This document shows, one piece after another, positions 47,035 through 56,828 of a DNA stretch of 64,000 bases. The stretch's first letter is position 1. Each line of letters opens with the position of its first letter. The position numbers were made by a program, and so were the translations under genes. Origin of the DNA: Synechococcus sp. JA-2-3B'a(2-13) (lineage in GTDB: Bacteria > Cyanobacteriota > Cyanobacteriia > Thermostichales > Thermostichaceae); contig NC_007776.1 in the NCBI RefSeq assembly GCF_000013225.1, positions 1,135,277 to 1,199,276 on the forward strand, in the 5' to 3' direction. The notes under the pieces were generated by a model. That model had not been told where the DNA came from, searched no databases, and was given only the letters and a program-made list of their open reading frames with translations.

Positions 47035-49410
47035 ATGGTTCTGGCAGAACAGCTCTCGACAAAACCGCTCACCGCCGACGAGCTTCGCAAAATGGATGCC
47101 TACTGGCGGGCCGCCAACTATCTGTCGGTCGGGCAAATCTATTTGATGGACAACCCGCTGCTGCGAGAACCCCTAAAACTGGAACATGTGAAGCCACGCC
47201 TGCTGGGGCACTGGGGCACCACACCCGGGTTGAACTTCATCTACGTGCATCTCAACCGCATCATCAAACGGGAAAACCTCAACATCCTCTACATCACCGG
47301 CCCCGGCCACGGTGGCCCTGCTCTGGTGGCCAACACCTACTTGGAAGGCACCTACAGCGAGGTGTATCCCAACATCGGCCAAGACGCCGAAGGCATGCGC
47401 AAGCTCTTCAAGCAATTCTCCTTCCCCGGCGGCGTGCCCAGCCACGTGGCTCCGGAAACCCCTGGCTCCATCCACGAGGGGGGAGAACTGGGCTATGCCC
47501 TGGCCCACGCCTTTGGGGCTGCCTTTGATAACCCCGATCTGCTGGTGGCCTGTGTGGTGGGGGATGGAGAAGCGGAAACCGGCCCCTTGGCCGCTTCCTG
47601 GCATTCCAACAAGTTCCTCAACCCCATCCACGACGGAGCAGTGCTGCCGATTCTGCACCTGAACGGCTACAAGATCGCCAATCCCACCGTTTTGGCCCGC
47701 CTCAGCCGTGACGAGCTGCAAAGCCTGTTTGTGGGCTACGGCTACAAGCCCTACTTCGTAGAAGGCTGCGAGCCGGCAGAGATGCACCAGTTGATGGCCG
47801 CCACTTTGGACACGGTGATCCACGAGATCCAAGAAATCCAGCAGCATGCCCGCAGCAAAGGGGATCCCACTCGTCCCCAATGGCCGATGATCATCCTGCG
47901 CACCCCCAAAGGCTGGACCGGCCCCAAAGAGGTGGACGGCAAAAAGGTGGAAGATTTCTGGCGCTCCCACCAAGTGCCCCTGGCGGATCTGGCCAAAAAA
48001 CCGGAGCACCTCAAGGCTCTGGAGGACTGGATGCGCAGCTACAAGCCGGAAGAACTCTTCGATGAAAATGGCCGTCTGCTGCCGGAGCTGCAAGAGCTGG
48101 CCCCCAAAGGGGAAAAACGCATGGGGGCTTTGCCCCACGCCAACGGCGGCCTGCTGACGCGGGAGCTGAAAATGCCGGATTTCCGTCGCTACGCCGTGCC
48201 TGTCCCCCGCCCCGGCACCACCGAAGCCGAAGCCACCCGAGTGCTGGGGCAATTTCTGCGGGATGTGATGAAGCTCAACCCCCACAACTTCCGCCTCTTT
48301 GGCCCCGATGAAACCGCTTCCAACCGCTTGGATGCTGTGTTTGAGGCCAGCGACCGCACCTGGGTAGCTCCCATCTACGATTGCGACGAGCACCTCTCCC
48401 CAGATGGACGGGTGATGGAGATCCTCAGCGAGCACGTCTGTCAGGGCTGGCTAGAAGGCTACCTGTTGACCGGGCGACACGGGTTCTTTTCCTGTTACGA
48501 AGCCTTCATCCACCTGGTGGACTCGATGTTCAACCAACACGCCAAATGGTTGAAAACCACCCGGCACATTCCTTGGCGGCGGCCCATTCCTTCCCTCAAC
48601 TACCTGCTGACTTCCCATGTGTGGCGGCAGGATCACAACGGCTTCAGCCACCAGGATCCCGGCTTTTTGGATCACGTGGTCAACAAAAAGGCCGAAATCA
48701 TCCGCGTCTACCTGCCCCCGGATACCAATACTTTGCTCTCGGTGGCCGACCACTGTCTGCGCAGTCGCCACTACGTGAACGTGATCGTGGCAGGCAAACA
48801 GCCGGCCCTGCAGTACCTGGACATGGATGCGGCCATCAAACACTGCACCCAGGGCTTGGGAATCTGGGAATGGGCCAGCAACGATCAGGGTTCAGAGCCG
48901 GATGTGGTGATGGCCTGCTGTGGCGATGTGCCGACGATGGAAACCCTGGCGGCGGTGGACTTTTTGCGGCAGCACCTGCCGGAGATCAAGATCCGGGTGG
49001 TGAACGTGGTGAACCTAATGAAGCTGCAGCCGCCCAGCGAACACCCCCACGGCATTAGCGACAAGGAGTTTGTCAGTATCTTCACCCCCGACAAGCCCAT
49101 CGTGTTTGCCTTCCACGGCTATCCTTGGCTCATCCACCGCCTCACCTACCGCCGTCCCAACCACCACAACCTGCACGTGCGCGGCTACAAGGAGGAAGGC
49201 ACCACCACCACCCCCTTCGACATGTGCGTTCTCAACCAGGTGGATCGCTTTAACTTGGCCAACGACGTCTTGGAGCGGGTGGATCGCTTCAAGTACCGGC
49301 GGGATCACGTCCAGCAGCTTATCCGGGACAAGCTGGTGGAGCACAAGCAGTACATCTGCAAACACGGGGAAGATCTGCCGGAGGTGCGCAACTGGAAGTG
49401 GCCCTATTGA
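47035..49410 (+). CDS. xfp: xylulose-5-phosphate/fructose-6-phosphate phosphoketolase
   Basis: 791 residues. N-terminal [39 protein letters not shown], the TPP motif [20 protein letters not shown] (near 180) and [20 protein letters not shown] identify the XFP family. It cleaves sugar phosphates to acetyl phosphate, bypassing decarboxylation at pyruvate dehydrogenase. It competes for transketolase and transaldolase substrates, whose genes are in the same window. Confidence 0.96.
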   Translation: MVLAEQLSTKPLTADELRKMDAYWRAANYLSVGQIYLMDNPLLREPLKLEHVKPRLLGHWGTTPGLNFIYVHLNRIIKRENLNILYITGPGHGGPALVANTYLEGTYSEVYPNIGQDAEGMRKLFKQFSFPGGVPSHVAPETPGSIHEGGELGYALAHAFGAAFDNPDLLVACVVGDGEAETGPLAASWHSNKFLNPIHDGAVLPILHLNGYKIANPTVLARLSRDELQSLFVGYGYKPYFVEGCEPAEMHQLMAATLDTVIHEIQEIQQHARSKGDPTRPQWPMIILRTPKGWTGPKEVDGKKVEDFWRSHQVPLADLAKKPEHLKALEDWMRSYKPEELFDENGRLLPELQELAPKGEKRMGALPHANGGLLTRELKMPDFRRYAVPVPRPGTTEAEATRVLGQFLRDVMKLNPHNFRLFGPDETASNRLDAVFEASDRTWVAPIYDCDEHLSPDGRVMEILSEHVCQGWLEGYLLTGRHGFFSCYEAFIHLVDSMFNQHAKWLKTTRHIPWRRPIPSLNYLLTSHVWRQDHNGFSHQDPGFLDHVVNKKAEIIRVYLPPDTNTLLSVADHCLRSRHYVNVIVAGKQPALQYLDMDAAIKHCTQGLGIWEWASNDQGSEPDVVMACCGDVPTMETLAAVDFLRQHLPEIKIRVVNVVNLMKLQPPSEHPHGISDKEFVSIFTPDKPIVFAFHGYPWLIHRLTYRRPNHHNLHVRGYKEEGTTTTPFDMCVLNQVDRFNLANDVLERVDRFKYRRDHVQQLIRDKLVEHKQYICKHGEDLPEVRNWKWPY

Positions 49411-49486
49411 AGGGATCCCCACTCAACTAACTTTCGCCTCTGAGCTCTGGCAGGATAGAGTTTTTGAGGGTTTGGAGGTTGAGAGT

Positions 49487-50581
49487 GTGAGGGGTTCAGA
49501 AAGGGTGGATGCGGATACCCTTCCCGATCTGGAGGTGGAAGAAACAGAGTGGGGCGGGATGGCGCTCTCGCTGGGGCTGGGTTTAGCCCTCTCGGCCCTT
49601 GTGATCGGGATCCGCCCCCAGGTGGTCGTTCCTTTTGGATTGAGCGCGTTGGGTTCGGCCCTGCTGGGATCCCTGCTCATCCCTGGGTTGCGGCGCTGGA
49701 AGGCGGGGCAAGTGATCCGCCAGGAGGGGCCCCAATCCCACCAGAAAAAAGCAGGCACACCCACCATGGGCGGGATCAGCTTTTTGCCCGTGGGGCTACT
49801 GGTGGCCGGGATCTGGAGCGGCTGGGATCCCCATTGGCTGGCCGTCGCGCTGCTCACGCTGGCCTACAGCTTTGTCGGCTGGCTGGACGATTGGCTGGTG
49901 ATCCGACAGCAATCCAACAAGGGGTTGTCTCCCCAACACAAGCTGTTGCTCCAGGTGGGAGTTGCCCTTGGGTTTTGTGTCTACCTGGCCTGGCAGGGGA
50001 TCCCGACCAGTCTGACCTTGCCGGGGATAGGCACCCTCTCTCTGGGCTGGCTGTTCTGGCCCTTGGCCCTGTTTGTGTTGGTGGGCACCAATAATGCCGT
50101 AAACCTCACCGATGGTATGGACGGCTTGGCGGCAGGGGTGGTGGCCATCCTGCTGATTGGGCTGGGGCTCCTTCACAGGGATCCAGAGCTATCGGTGTTG
50201 GCTTTCACACTGAGCGGTGCCTGCTTGGGGTTCCTGGTTCACAACCACCACCGGGCGCGGCTGTTCATGGGCGATACCGGATCCCTGGGGTTGGGGGGCG
50301 CTCTGGCCGGGTTGGCGCTGCTGGGGGATCAGCTCTGGGCCTTGGCCCTGATGGGGGGCGTGCTGGTGGCCGAGGCGCTGTCGGTGATGCTGCAGGTGGG
50401 CTACTTCCAATACACCAAACGCAAAACCGGCACAGGCCAACGGCTGTTGCGCATGTCGCCCTTGCACCACCATCTGGAGCTGGGGGGCTGGTCGGAGGTG
50501 CAGGTGGTGGGATCCTTCTACGGGGTAACGGCGCTGCTGGTGGGGCTGGGCTGGGCCTGGTGGCACTGGACCGGAATGTGA
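49487..50581 (+). CDS. mraY: phospho-MurNAc-pentapeptide transferase
   Basis: 364 residues from GTG 49487, which has GGAGG eight bases upstream; ATG 49559 is an alternative. About ten transmembrane helices. Conserved loops: GTPTMGGI, GWLDDWLVI, NAVNLTDGMDGLAAG, FMGDTGSLGLGG and MSPLHHHLELGGWSE. It makes lipid I on the cytoplasmic face of the membrane, the first membrane step of peptidoglycan synthesis. It stands alone here rather than in a mur/fts cluster. Confidence 0.94.
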   Translation: MRGSERVDADTLPDLEVEETEWGGMALSLGLGLALSALVIGIRPQVVVPFGLSALGSALLGSLLIPGLRRWKAGQVIRQEGPQSHQKKAGTPTMGGISFLPVGLLVAGIWSGWDPHWLAVALLTLAYSFVGWLDDWLVIRQQSNKGLSPQHKLLLQVGVALGFCVYLAWQGIPTSLTLPGIGTLSLGWLFWPLALFVLVGTNNAVNLTDGMDGLAAGVVAILLIGLGLLHRDPELSVLAFTLSGACLGFLVHNHHRARLFMGDTGSLGLGGALAGLALLGDQLWALALMGGVLVAEALSVMLQVGYFQYTKRKTGTGQRLLRMSPLHHHLELGGWSEVQVVGSFYGVTALLVGLGWAWWHWTGM

Positions 50582-50876
50582 GTTCGAGCTGGGGATCCAC
50601 CGGGATTCCAATGGGGGCCTGACCTCAAACGGGTTGTTCGGCGTGGGAAATGGCCACCGGCAGATCGGCCCCCACCCGCTAAGTCCCGGGATCCCTTCTG
50701 TTGTGAGGAAAACGCAAAGATTACTGACCGATGTTTGTTCCCTGTCAAATTTCCAACTGAATCTTTTACATTCACCGTTGCAGATCGGGGATCGCTGTAA
50801 CGTATGGATATGAACTTAAGTTAACATTGCCTTCCCCTGTAACCCAGTTGGAGGCCTCTAAAAGGAGTGTAATCTC
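50582..50876 (+). promoter_or_regulatory. leader of the GH57 gene
   Basis: Contains the perfect palindrome AACTTAAGTT (50813-50822) and an AAAGGAG ribosome-binding site before ATG 50877. No gene is seen. Confidence 0.45.
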
Positions 50877-53468
50877 ATGATGCCGAGTGGCTCCAAAAAT
50901 TCCGATAGGCCAGCGGCACAGTCAGGGCACAGCGATTTGGTCTCCGACCCGCCGATGCAAGCGGCTCCTTCTCCGGCAGGTGCTGCTGAGCTTTCCTCTG
51001 CGCGGCCGTACGTGGTGTTGCACGGCCATTTCTATCAGCCGCCCCGAGAGGATCCCTGCCTCAACCGCATTCAGCGACAGCCGAGCGCCAGCCCCTTTCA
51101 CGACTGGAACGAACGCATTTGGGCGGAATGTTACCGCCCCAACGCCTTTGCCCGCGTTCTGGACGACCAAGGACGGGTGGTGCGCATTGTCAACAACTAT
51201 GAATTCTTGAGCTTTAACTTCGGCCCTACTCTCCTCTCTTGGCTAGAGGAGCATGACATTGAAGTTTACCAACGCATTTTGGCCGGCGACCGTCTCAGCG
51301 CTGAGCGGCTGGAGGGTCATGGCAATGCCATCGCCCAAGTCTACAACCACGTCATCCTGCCCCTGGCCAACGAGCGAGACAAGTACACCCAGATCCGCTG
51401 GGGAATTGCCGATTTTCAACACCGCTTTGGGCGCCATCCCCAGGGCATGTGGCTGGCCGAAACCGCCATTGATGCAGCAACGGTCACGGCCTTGGTCGAA
51501 TGTGGGATCCGCTTCGTCATTTTGGCCCCCAGCCAAGCGCAGCGCATTCGCCCCTTGGGACAAACGGAGTGGATCGAAGTTAGCCAAGGCCAGATCGATC
51601 CCCGTCGGCCCTACCGCTGCTTTACCCCCGATCGGGAGGGGTACTTGGATATTTTCTTTTTCGATGGCCCCATTTCCCGTGACTTGGGCTTTGGGGATAT
51701 CGTTTACAGTACTTATTCGCTGGCGGAGCGGATCCGTTCCGCTCTGCGCTCGGACAAAGAGGGGGAAGCCTATCTGATCAACTGTGCCACCGATGGAGAG
51801 ACTTTTGGCCACCACAAGCGGGGTGTAGAACGCACGCTGGCCTATGCCTTTTGCGAGGAATTTCCCCGCCGGGGCTGGCAGGTGGGCAACTACAGCCATT
51901 TTCTCAGCCAACATCCCCCCACTTGGGAGGTGCAACTGAAACCGGTCACCGCCTGGAGCTGCGCCCACGGGGTAGGACGGTGGTCGCGAGACTGTGGCTG
52001 CGGAGCGGTGGGAGGGTGGCACCAACGCTGGCGGCAACCGCTGCGGGAGGCCCTCAACTGGCTGCGGGATCAGCTGGCCGAGATCTACGAGACAGAAGCC
52101 AGAGCCTACCTGCGGGATCCCTGGCTGGCGCGGGATCGTTACATCGAGGTGATTTTGGATCGGGAGCGCTGTGATGCCTTTTTGCAGGAGCACCAAAGCC
52201 ACCGCCTCACCGCCGAAGATCGGGTGCAAGTGCTGCGCCTGTTGGAGATGCAGCGCTACAGCCAGTTGATGTTCACCAGTTGTGGCTGGTTTTTCGAGGA
52301 GCTATCCCGTCCTGAAGGGGTGCAGATCCTGCGTTACGCGGCACGGGCTATCCAGTTGGCAGCAGCAGTGGCGGATGTCAACCTAGAAGAGGAGTTTTTG
52401 CAGCGCCTGAGCAAGGCCCCCAGCAACCTCGACCTCTACAGAGACGGCAAGGGGGTCTATTGCGCCTTGGTGCGCCCCAGCTTGATCAGCCCGCAACGGC
52501 TGGTGGCTCAGCACGCCATGTTTTCCCTGTTTAACGGGATCCCCCGTTCCCAAGGATATGTGCTGGATCAGGTGGATCAAGAGCGCCTGAGGATAGGGGG
52601 ATCGACGCTGGCCATCGGGCGGGTGAAACTCACCTTTCCCACCACCCGCGAAGAGCACGACCTGATCTACGCCATGCTCCATCTCGGCGGTTGGGACTTT
52701 CAATGTGGGGTCAAGCCATTTGCCGGGCGGCGCCTCTATGAGCAGATAAAAGTGCGCCTACTGGCCGGATCCCACAGCCGGGTACAGATGATCCTGACTC
52801 TGCAAGAGCTGTTTGGGCCAGAGACCTTCGACCTCAACACCCTGAACGACGAAGATCGGCAGCAGATGATGCGCTGGCTCACCCAAGATACCCTAGACCG
52901 CCTAGGCCAGCTCTACCGCCAAACCTACCTGGACAATTACGGAGTCTTGATGGCCTTCCGAGCGGATGGCCTGCCGATCCCGGAAGAGTTGTTGGCTGCT
53001 GCCCAGATTACCCTCAACCAACGCCTGTTGAGCAGTTTGCGGGCAATGGAAATGGAAGAGGGCAAGCGGGATCATCTGCTGGAATTGCGGGCAATTGTGC
53101 GTGAGGCCGAGCAGTTGGGGTGCCAGTTGCGGCGGGAAGAAGCAGCCCGCGTTTTGGATCGGCTCCTACAGCGGGGGATGTGGCACCTTGCCCACGCTTT
53201 TGAGCCGGAGACCTTCGGCGAACAGCTCTACAACCTGGAAGAATGGCTGCAATTGGCTGCAGACCTGCGCCTGCCCATCAACTTGGATCGCCTGCAAGAG
53301 CTCTATCTGACAGCGCTGGAGCGTCAAATTGGCCCGCGTTGCCCAGCTTGGCCCCAAGAAGACTGCCGAGACATTTCTGCCGAAAACCTGCACCGCCTCT
53401 TACAGGTTGGGCAGCGAATTCGGGTCAACGTCAATGCCTGGCTGCGTCACCTACACCCCCAAAATTAA
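50877..53468 (+). CDS. glycoside hydrolase family 57 protein with DUF3536
   Basis: 863 residues. After a low-complexity N-terminus, VVLHGHFYQPPREDP opens the GH57 barrel. MWLAETAIDAATV holds the likely nucleophile glutamate and CATDGETFGHHKRGVERTL the likely acid aspartate. The large C-terminal half matches DUF3536 (helical). GH57 enzymes act on alpha-glucans; the exact substrate is unknown for this subfamily. Glycogen metabolism is inferred. Confidence 0.88.
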   Translation: MMPSGSKNSDRPAAQSGHSDLVSDPPMQAAPSPAGAAELSSARPYVVLHGHFYQPPREDPCLNRIQRQPSASPFHDWNERIWAECYRPNAFARVLDDQGRVVRIVNNYEFLSFNFGPTLLSWLEEHDIEVYQRILAGDRLSAERLEGHGNAIAQVYNHVILPLANERDKYTQIRWGIADFQHRFGRHPQGMWLAETAIDAATVTALVECGIRFVILAPSQAQRIRPLGQTEWIEVSQGQIDPRRPYRCFTPDREGYLDIFFFDGPISRDLGFGDIVYSTYSLAERIRSALRSDKEGEAYLINCATDGETFGHHKRGVERTLAYAFCEEFPRRGWQVGNYSHFLSQHPPTWEVQLKPVTAWSCAHGVGRWSRDCGCGAVGGWHQRWRQPLREALNWLRDQLAEIYETEARAYLRDPWLARDRYIEVILDRERCDAFLQEHQSHRLTAEDRVQVLRLLEMQRYSQLMFTSCGWFFEELSRPEGVQILRYAARAIQLAAAVADVNLEEEFLQRLSKAPSNLDLYRDGKGVYCALVRPSLISPQRLVAQHAMFSLFNGIPRSQGYVLDQVDQERLRIGGSTLAIGRVKLTFPTTREEHDLIYAMLHLGGWDFQCGVKPFAGRRLYEQIKVRLLAGSHSRVQMILTLQELFGPETFDLNTLNDEDRQQMMRWLTQDTLDRLGQLYRQTYLDNYGVLMAFRADGLPIPEELLAAAQITLNQRLLSSLRAMEMEEGKRDHLLELRAIVREAEQLGCQLRREEAARVLDRLLQRGMWHLAHAFEPETFGEQLYNLEEWLQLAADLRLPINLDRLQELYLTALERQIGPRCPAWPQEDCRDISAENLHRLLQVGQRIRVNVNAWLRHLHPQN

Positions 53469-53510
53469 ACCCCCAAGATTAAGTTGAGAGCTCAGTGAAC
53501 TTTAAAGCCA

Positions 53511-53584
<74 letters not shown>

Positions 53585-53727
53585 ACTGACAGGCCCCTTT
53601 AACCGCCCGCCGAAGCTCAACAAGTATAGCACGCCGGCTACGAACAATGAGGACAAGGGATCCCCAGCAGAGAAGGGGATCCGATCTGCGCTAAGCTGCA
53701 AAAATCCCCCCTCTCGTCAGCCCAAGT

Positions 53728-54183
53728 ATGAGTCAGTCTAAGGGTTTCCGCAAATCCAAGCCTGAGAAAAAACCGGCCAGCTCCAACACTGCCAAGCGCA
53801 AGGAAGCCGCCAAACGGTACGACGAGCTGAAAGCCAAGGGGATGCCGGAGTTCAACATCTTTGCCCGCCGTCGCCAGCCCGCGCCTGGCCAGCCCAACCC
53901 TTGGCTGCCGGTGGGATCCCTAGCAGTGGGGCGTTCCAGCGCCATTCACCAGGCCATTTTCCAAAATGAGGAAGAACTCAAAAAAGCAGCCGTCAGGCTG
54001 TTTCCCCGTCTCGGCAAGGTGAAAGATGACCTGGAGTTTGGGTTTCGCCTCAAGGACAAGGACTTTCAGGACGAGCCGATCCAGGTGGCGATCCGTCCCC
54101 AGCCTTCACCCCTTCAAGTCTGGATGGCCAAAATCCGAGGTTGGTTGGGCCTCTCCGGCAAAGGAACCTCTAAAAAAGGCTAG
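53728..54183 (+). CDS. HHL1-like protein
   Basis: 151 residues. A basic N-terminus ([20 protein letters not shown]) is followed by [45 protein letters not shown] and [20 protein letters not shown]. This pattern is conserved in cyanobacteria and in plant HHL1, a photosystem II repair factor. The cyanobacterial role is inferred. Its 3' end overlaps the convergent hydrolase gene by 4 nt. Confidence 0.82.
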   Translation: MSQSKGFRKSKPEKKPASSNTAKRKEAAKRYDELKAKGMPEFNIFARRRQPAPGQPNPWLPVGSLAVGRSSAIHQAIFQNEEELKKAAVRLFPRLGKVKDDLEFGFRLKDKDFQDEPIQVAIRPQPSPLQVWMAKIRGWLGLSGKGTSKKG

Positions 54184-55091
54184 ACTGCCGCAAAGGCTCT
54201 GGGCAGCCAGCTCAAAATCAGAGGGTTGACCACCTCTGGGCGCTCGTCGTGGGGGCAATGGCCTGTATTGGGAATGGGCAAGAACTGGTAGTCGATCCCT
54301 TTCACGTGGTTTTGAAAGCCGCGACCCCGTTGAATGGGCGTCCAGGGATCCCCTTCTCCCCAGAGCACCAACAGCGGGCAGCGCACCTGAGGCAATAGGG
54401 CTTCGGGAGTCGGGCCGGGGGGAGCGGTAAGAATCGAGGCAAACACCTGCTGAGCGCCCACATCACAGGAAGGGGCATACAGAATCTCCACCAGCTCATC
54501 GGTAATGGCGGCGGGGTTACGGTACACCTGCTTGAGAGTTGCGCGGATACGCTGCCGCTGCCGCACCCGATCAAACAAAAATGGCCCCGTCACCGGAGAA
54601 GCCGCCAGAGCGGTGAAAACACCCATGAAAAGGCGAAACATCGGGTTGAGCTCATGGGAGCGATGGTTCAATCCCCCGGCGCAGTTGAGCAGCACCGCCC
54701 CTGCTGTTAACTGGGGATGCCGGGCAGCCATCATCAAGCTGAGCAAGGCACCGATGGAATTGCCGATAAATACAGCAGGCTGCTGAATGTGCTGCTGCCA
54801 AAAATCCACCAGCAACTCCGCCCACAGATCCAAGGTGTAGGGGAGAACAGGCTTGGCCGAGCCGCCAAACCCCAGCAAATCCAGGGCATAGACCCGGTAT
54901 CCTGCCGCAGCCAGCACGGGGATGTTGTGCCGCCAATGGCCGATGGAAGCCCCAAATCCATGCACCAAGACCAGCGGGGATCCGGATCCCTGCACCACAT
55001 AGCGAATGGCATGTCCGCGCCAGCTCCAGACTTGGGGAGCAAAAGGAGCAATGGCATCAACCGCAGAACCGGCAGAAGAAGCAGTCAGCAC
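54180..55091 (-). CDS. alpha/beta hydrolase
   Basis: 303 residues from GTG 55091. The oxyanion strand PLVLVHGFGASIGHWRHNIP, nucleophile elbow GNSIGALLS (Ser in G-N-S-I-G), acid region LLVLWGEGDPWTPI and catalytic His in NTGHCPHDERP form the complete triad. The cap domain lies at about 140-220. Plant-like cyanobacterial hydrolases of this type include chlorophyll-derivative and galactolipid esterases. The substrate here is unknown. Confidence 0.88.
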   Translation of the reverse strand: MLTASSAGSAVDAIAPFAPQVWSWRGHAIRYVVQGSGSPLVLVHGFGASIGHWRHNIPVLAAAGYRVYALDLLGFGGSAKPVLPYTLDLWAELLVDFWQQHIQQPAVFIGNSIGALLSLMMAARHPQLTAGAVLLNCAGGLNHRSHELNPMFRLFMGVFTALAASPVTGPFLFDRVRQRQRIRATLKQVYRNPAAITDELVEILYAPSCDVGAQQVFASILTAPPGPTPEALLPQVRCPLLVLWGEGDPWTPIQRGRGFQNHVKGIDYQFLPIPNTGHCPHDERPEVVNPLILSWLPRAFAAV

Positions 55092-55381
55092 AGCCTGAAA
55101 ACAGACCCAGTTAAAGATGTAGGCAGAAACTCAGAGCCATCCCTGTTCATCATAGCTTCGGAATGCCTTTGTCTCCCGTCTCTACTGCCCTGCCTGCTGC
55201 TGCAGTTGCGGGTTCAGGTGCCGCCGAGGTGGGGTTGGGCCGGTCAACATGGGACGAAAGCATGCTGGACTTCTTGGGATCCCCGCCCTTGGCTGGATGG
55301 CATAGCACCCGGGGATCAGCTAGAAATCGCAGGAGCCCCGCACTGTACCCGTAGGGTCGGTGTCGGGAGGAATGCGCTTTG

Positions 55382-56593
55382 ATGAAGTACAATGAACTTA
55401 TGAGCCAAGTCCTGACCATATCCTGTAAGCTCAAGGTAGCCCAGTCGCAAGCCGCCAAATTGGACGCGACGATGGATGCCTTTGTACAGGCATTGAACTG
55501 GGTCAACCAAAACACACCAGAAAAAGTAGTCAACGCAGTCAAACTCCAATCCCTTTGCTACTACGAGATTCGAGCCCGGTTTGGCTTGTCCAGTAACTTG
55601 GCTCAACAGGTATGCAGACGGGTAGCGGGTTCCCGCAAAGTGGCTAAGCAGAAAAAGCGTCCCGTCAAGGAGTTTAAGAGCGGCTTTGTTACCTACGACG
55701 CCCGTATCTTTTCGTTCCGTCAAAAAGACTGGACGGTGTCGCTGACCACGGTGGAAGGGAGAGAACGCTTTGAACTGGCCATTGGCAACTACCAGCGTGG
55801 GATGCTGGCTGGTTCCAACCCCAAATCTGCCACCCTGGTCAAGCGCAAAGATGGCTCCTACTACATCCAGATTTGCGTAGAGAAAAAACCACCCAAGCAA
55901 CAAGATACCGACAAGGTGATCGGGGTGGACTTGGGGAGGACGGATATTGCCCATACGTCAGAGGGGGACAACTGGAATGGACAGCAGTTGAACCGAGTCC
56001 GCGACCACTACTCCAAGCTGAGGGCGGCACTCCAACGCAAAGCCAGTAAGGGCACACGCAGTTCGCGGCGCAGATGCCGTCAACTGCTGCAACGGCTGTC
56101 TGGCAAGGAGAGGCGCTTTCAGGCGTGGGTCAATCATCGCATCTCCAAAGCTATTGTCTCTAGGGCAAAGGCGACAAACAGCGCTATTGCCCTGGAAGAC
56201 CTGACAGGGATCCGGAAAAGAGTCAATCAACAGCCGCGCAGCAAAGCCGAGCGGCGCAGGGCCAACAGTTGGGCGTTCTACCAACTACGTCAATTTCTGG
56301 AATACAAGGCGAGGGCTGCAGGGGTTTCTCTGATTCTTGTGCCGCCTGCTTACACGTCGCAGACCTGCCACCGATGTTTGCACATCCATCCTGAGCAGGG
56401 CAAGTCCTACCGCAGTGGCAAGTCGTTCAAGTGTGGGCACTGTGGATGGGAAGGAGATGCGGATTTGAATGGTGCGAATGTGATTGCGCTTTTGGGGGCT
56501 GTCGTAAACCAGCCTAGAGGTTCGGGCCTGTTTTGTTCTCTGGTAGAGCAGAGCAGGCCCAGGGCTACTGAAAGCCCGCTCCGTACCGCTTAG
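55382..56593 (+). CDS. tnpB: TnpB RNA-guided nuclease, apparently intact
   Basis: 403 residues (ATG 55382; ATG 55400 also possible). RuvC-like catalytic residues are all present: Asp in IGVDLGRTDIAH (about 182), Glu in ALEDLTGI (about 271) and Asp in GDADLNGANVI (about 359). The zinc finger CHRC...CGHC lies between the last two. TnpB proteins cleave DNA using an RNA from the element's right end. The catalytic set suggests activity, unlike the copy at 41.4 kb. Confidence 0.93.
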   Translation: MKYNELMSQVLTISCKLKVAQSQAAKLDATMDAFVQALNWVNQNTPEKVVNAVKLQSLCYYEIRARFGLSSNLAQQVCRRVAGSRKVAKQKKRPVKEFKSGFVTYDARIFSFRQKDWTVSLTTVEGRERFELAIGNYQRGMLAGSNPKSATLVKRKDGSYYIQICVEKKPPKQQDTDKVIGVDLGRTDIAHTSEGDNWNGQQLNRVRDHYSKLRAALQRKASKGTRSSRRRCRQLLQRLSGKERRFQAWVNHRISKAIVSRAKATNSAIALEDLTGIRKRVNQQPRSKAERRRANSWAFYQLRQFLEYKARAAGVSLILVPPAYTSQTCHRCLHIHPEQGKSYRSGKSFKCGHCGWEGDADLNGANVIALLGAVVNQPRGSGLFCSLVEQSRPRATESPLRTA

Positions 56594-56615
56594 CGGTCGG
56601 AGCCGGGTAGTTTAC
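56478..56615 (+). ncRNA. candidate omega-RNA scaffold at the tnpB right end
   Basis: The tnpB 3' end and downstream bases to GGGTAGTTTAC hold stem-forming segments: CGGGCCTGTTTTGTTCTCTG with GAGCAGAGCAGGCCC, and CTCCG-TACCGCTTAGCGGT-CGGAG. By analogy with other TnpB systems the guide would be the host sequence just after 56615 (starts CTTTCGACCTC). The truncated element retains the equivalent region. Confidence 0.5.
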
Positions 56616-56828
56616 CTTTCGACCTCATTTCGACCTCATTATTTTGTAGATTTTGTAGCTCGGCTGGGTTGAGCAGAAAGAGCGCTGGGAAGCGCAACCC
56701 GTCCAAGGAGGTCGGAGCCGGAAGCCAGTTGGACAGGTTAAGGTGAAGAGACTGTTAAGATTCTTATGGTTTTGCTGTTGCCAAGGCAACACCGCACCAA
56801 CTAACATCTCGCTACACTGCGACCGCTC

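Larger units (their letters stand above)
55320..56615 (+). mobile_element. IS200/IS605-type element with intact lone tnpB
   Basis: The right end GGGTAGTTTAC (ending 56615) is shared with the deleted element at 41251. The left boundary is approximate: a structured stretch around 55335-55370 (CCCCGCACTGTACCCGTAGG) precedes tnpB. No tnpA is present, so mobility needs a transposase supplied from elsewhere. Confidence 0.65.
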
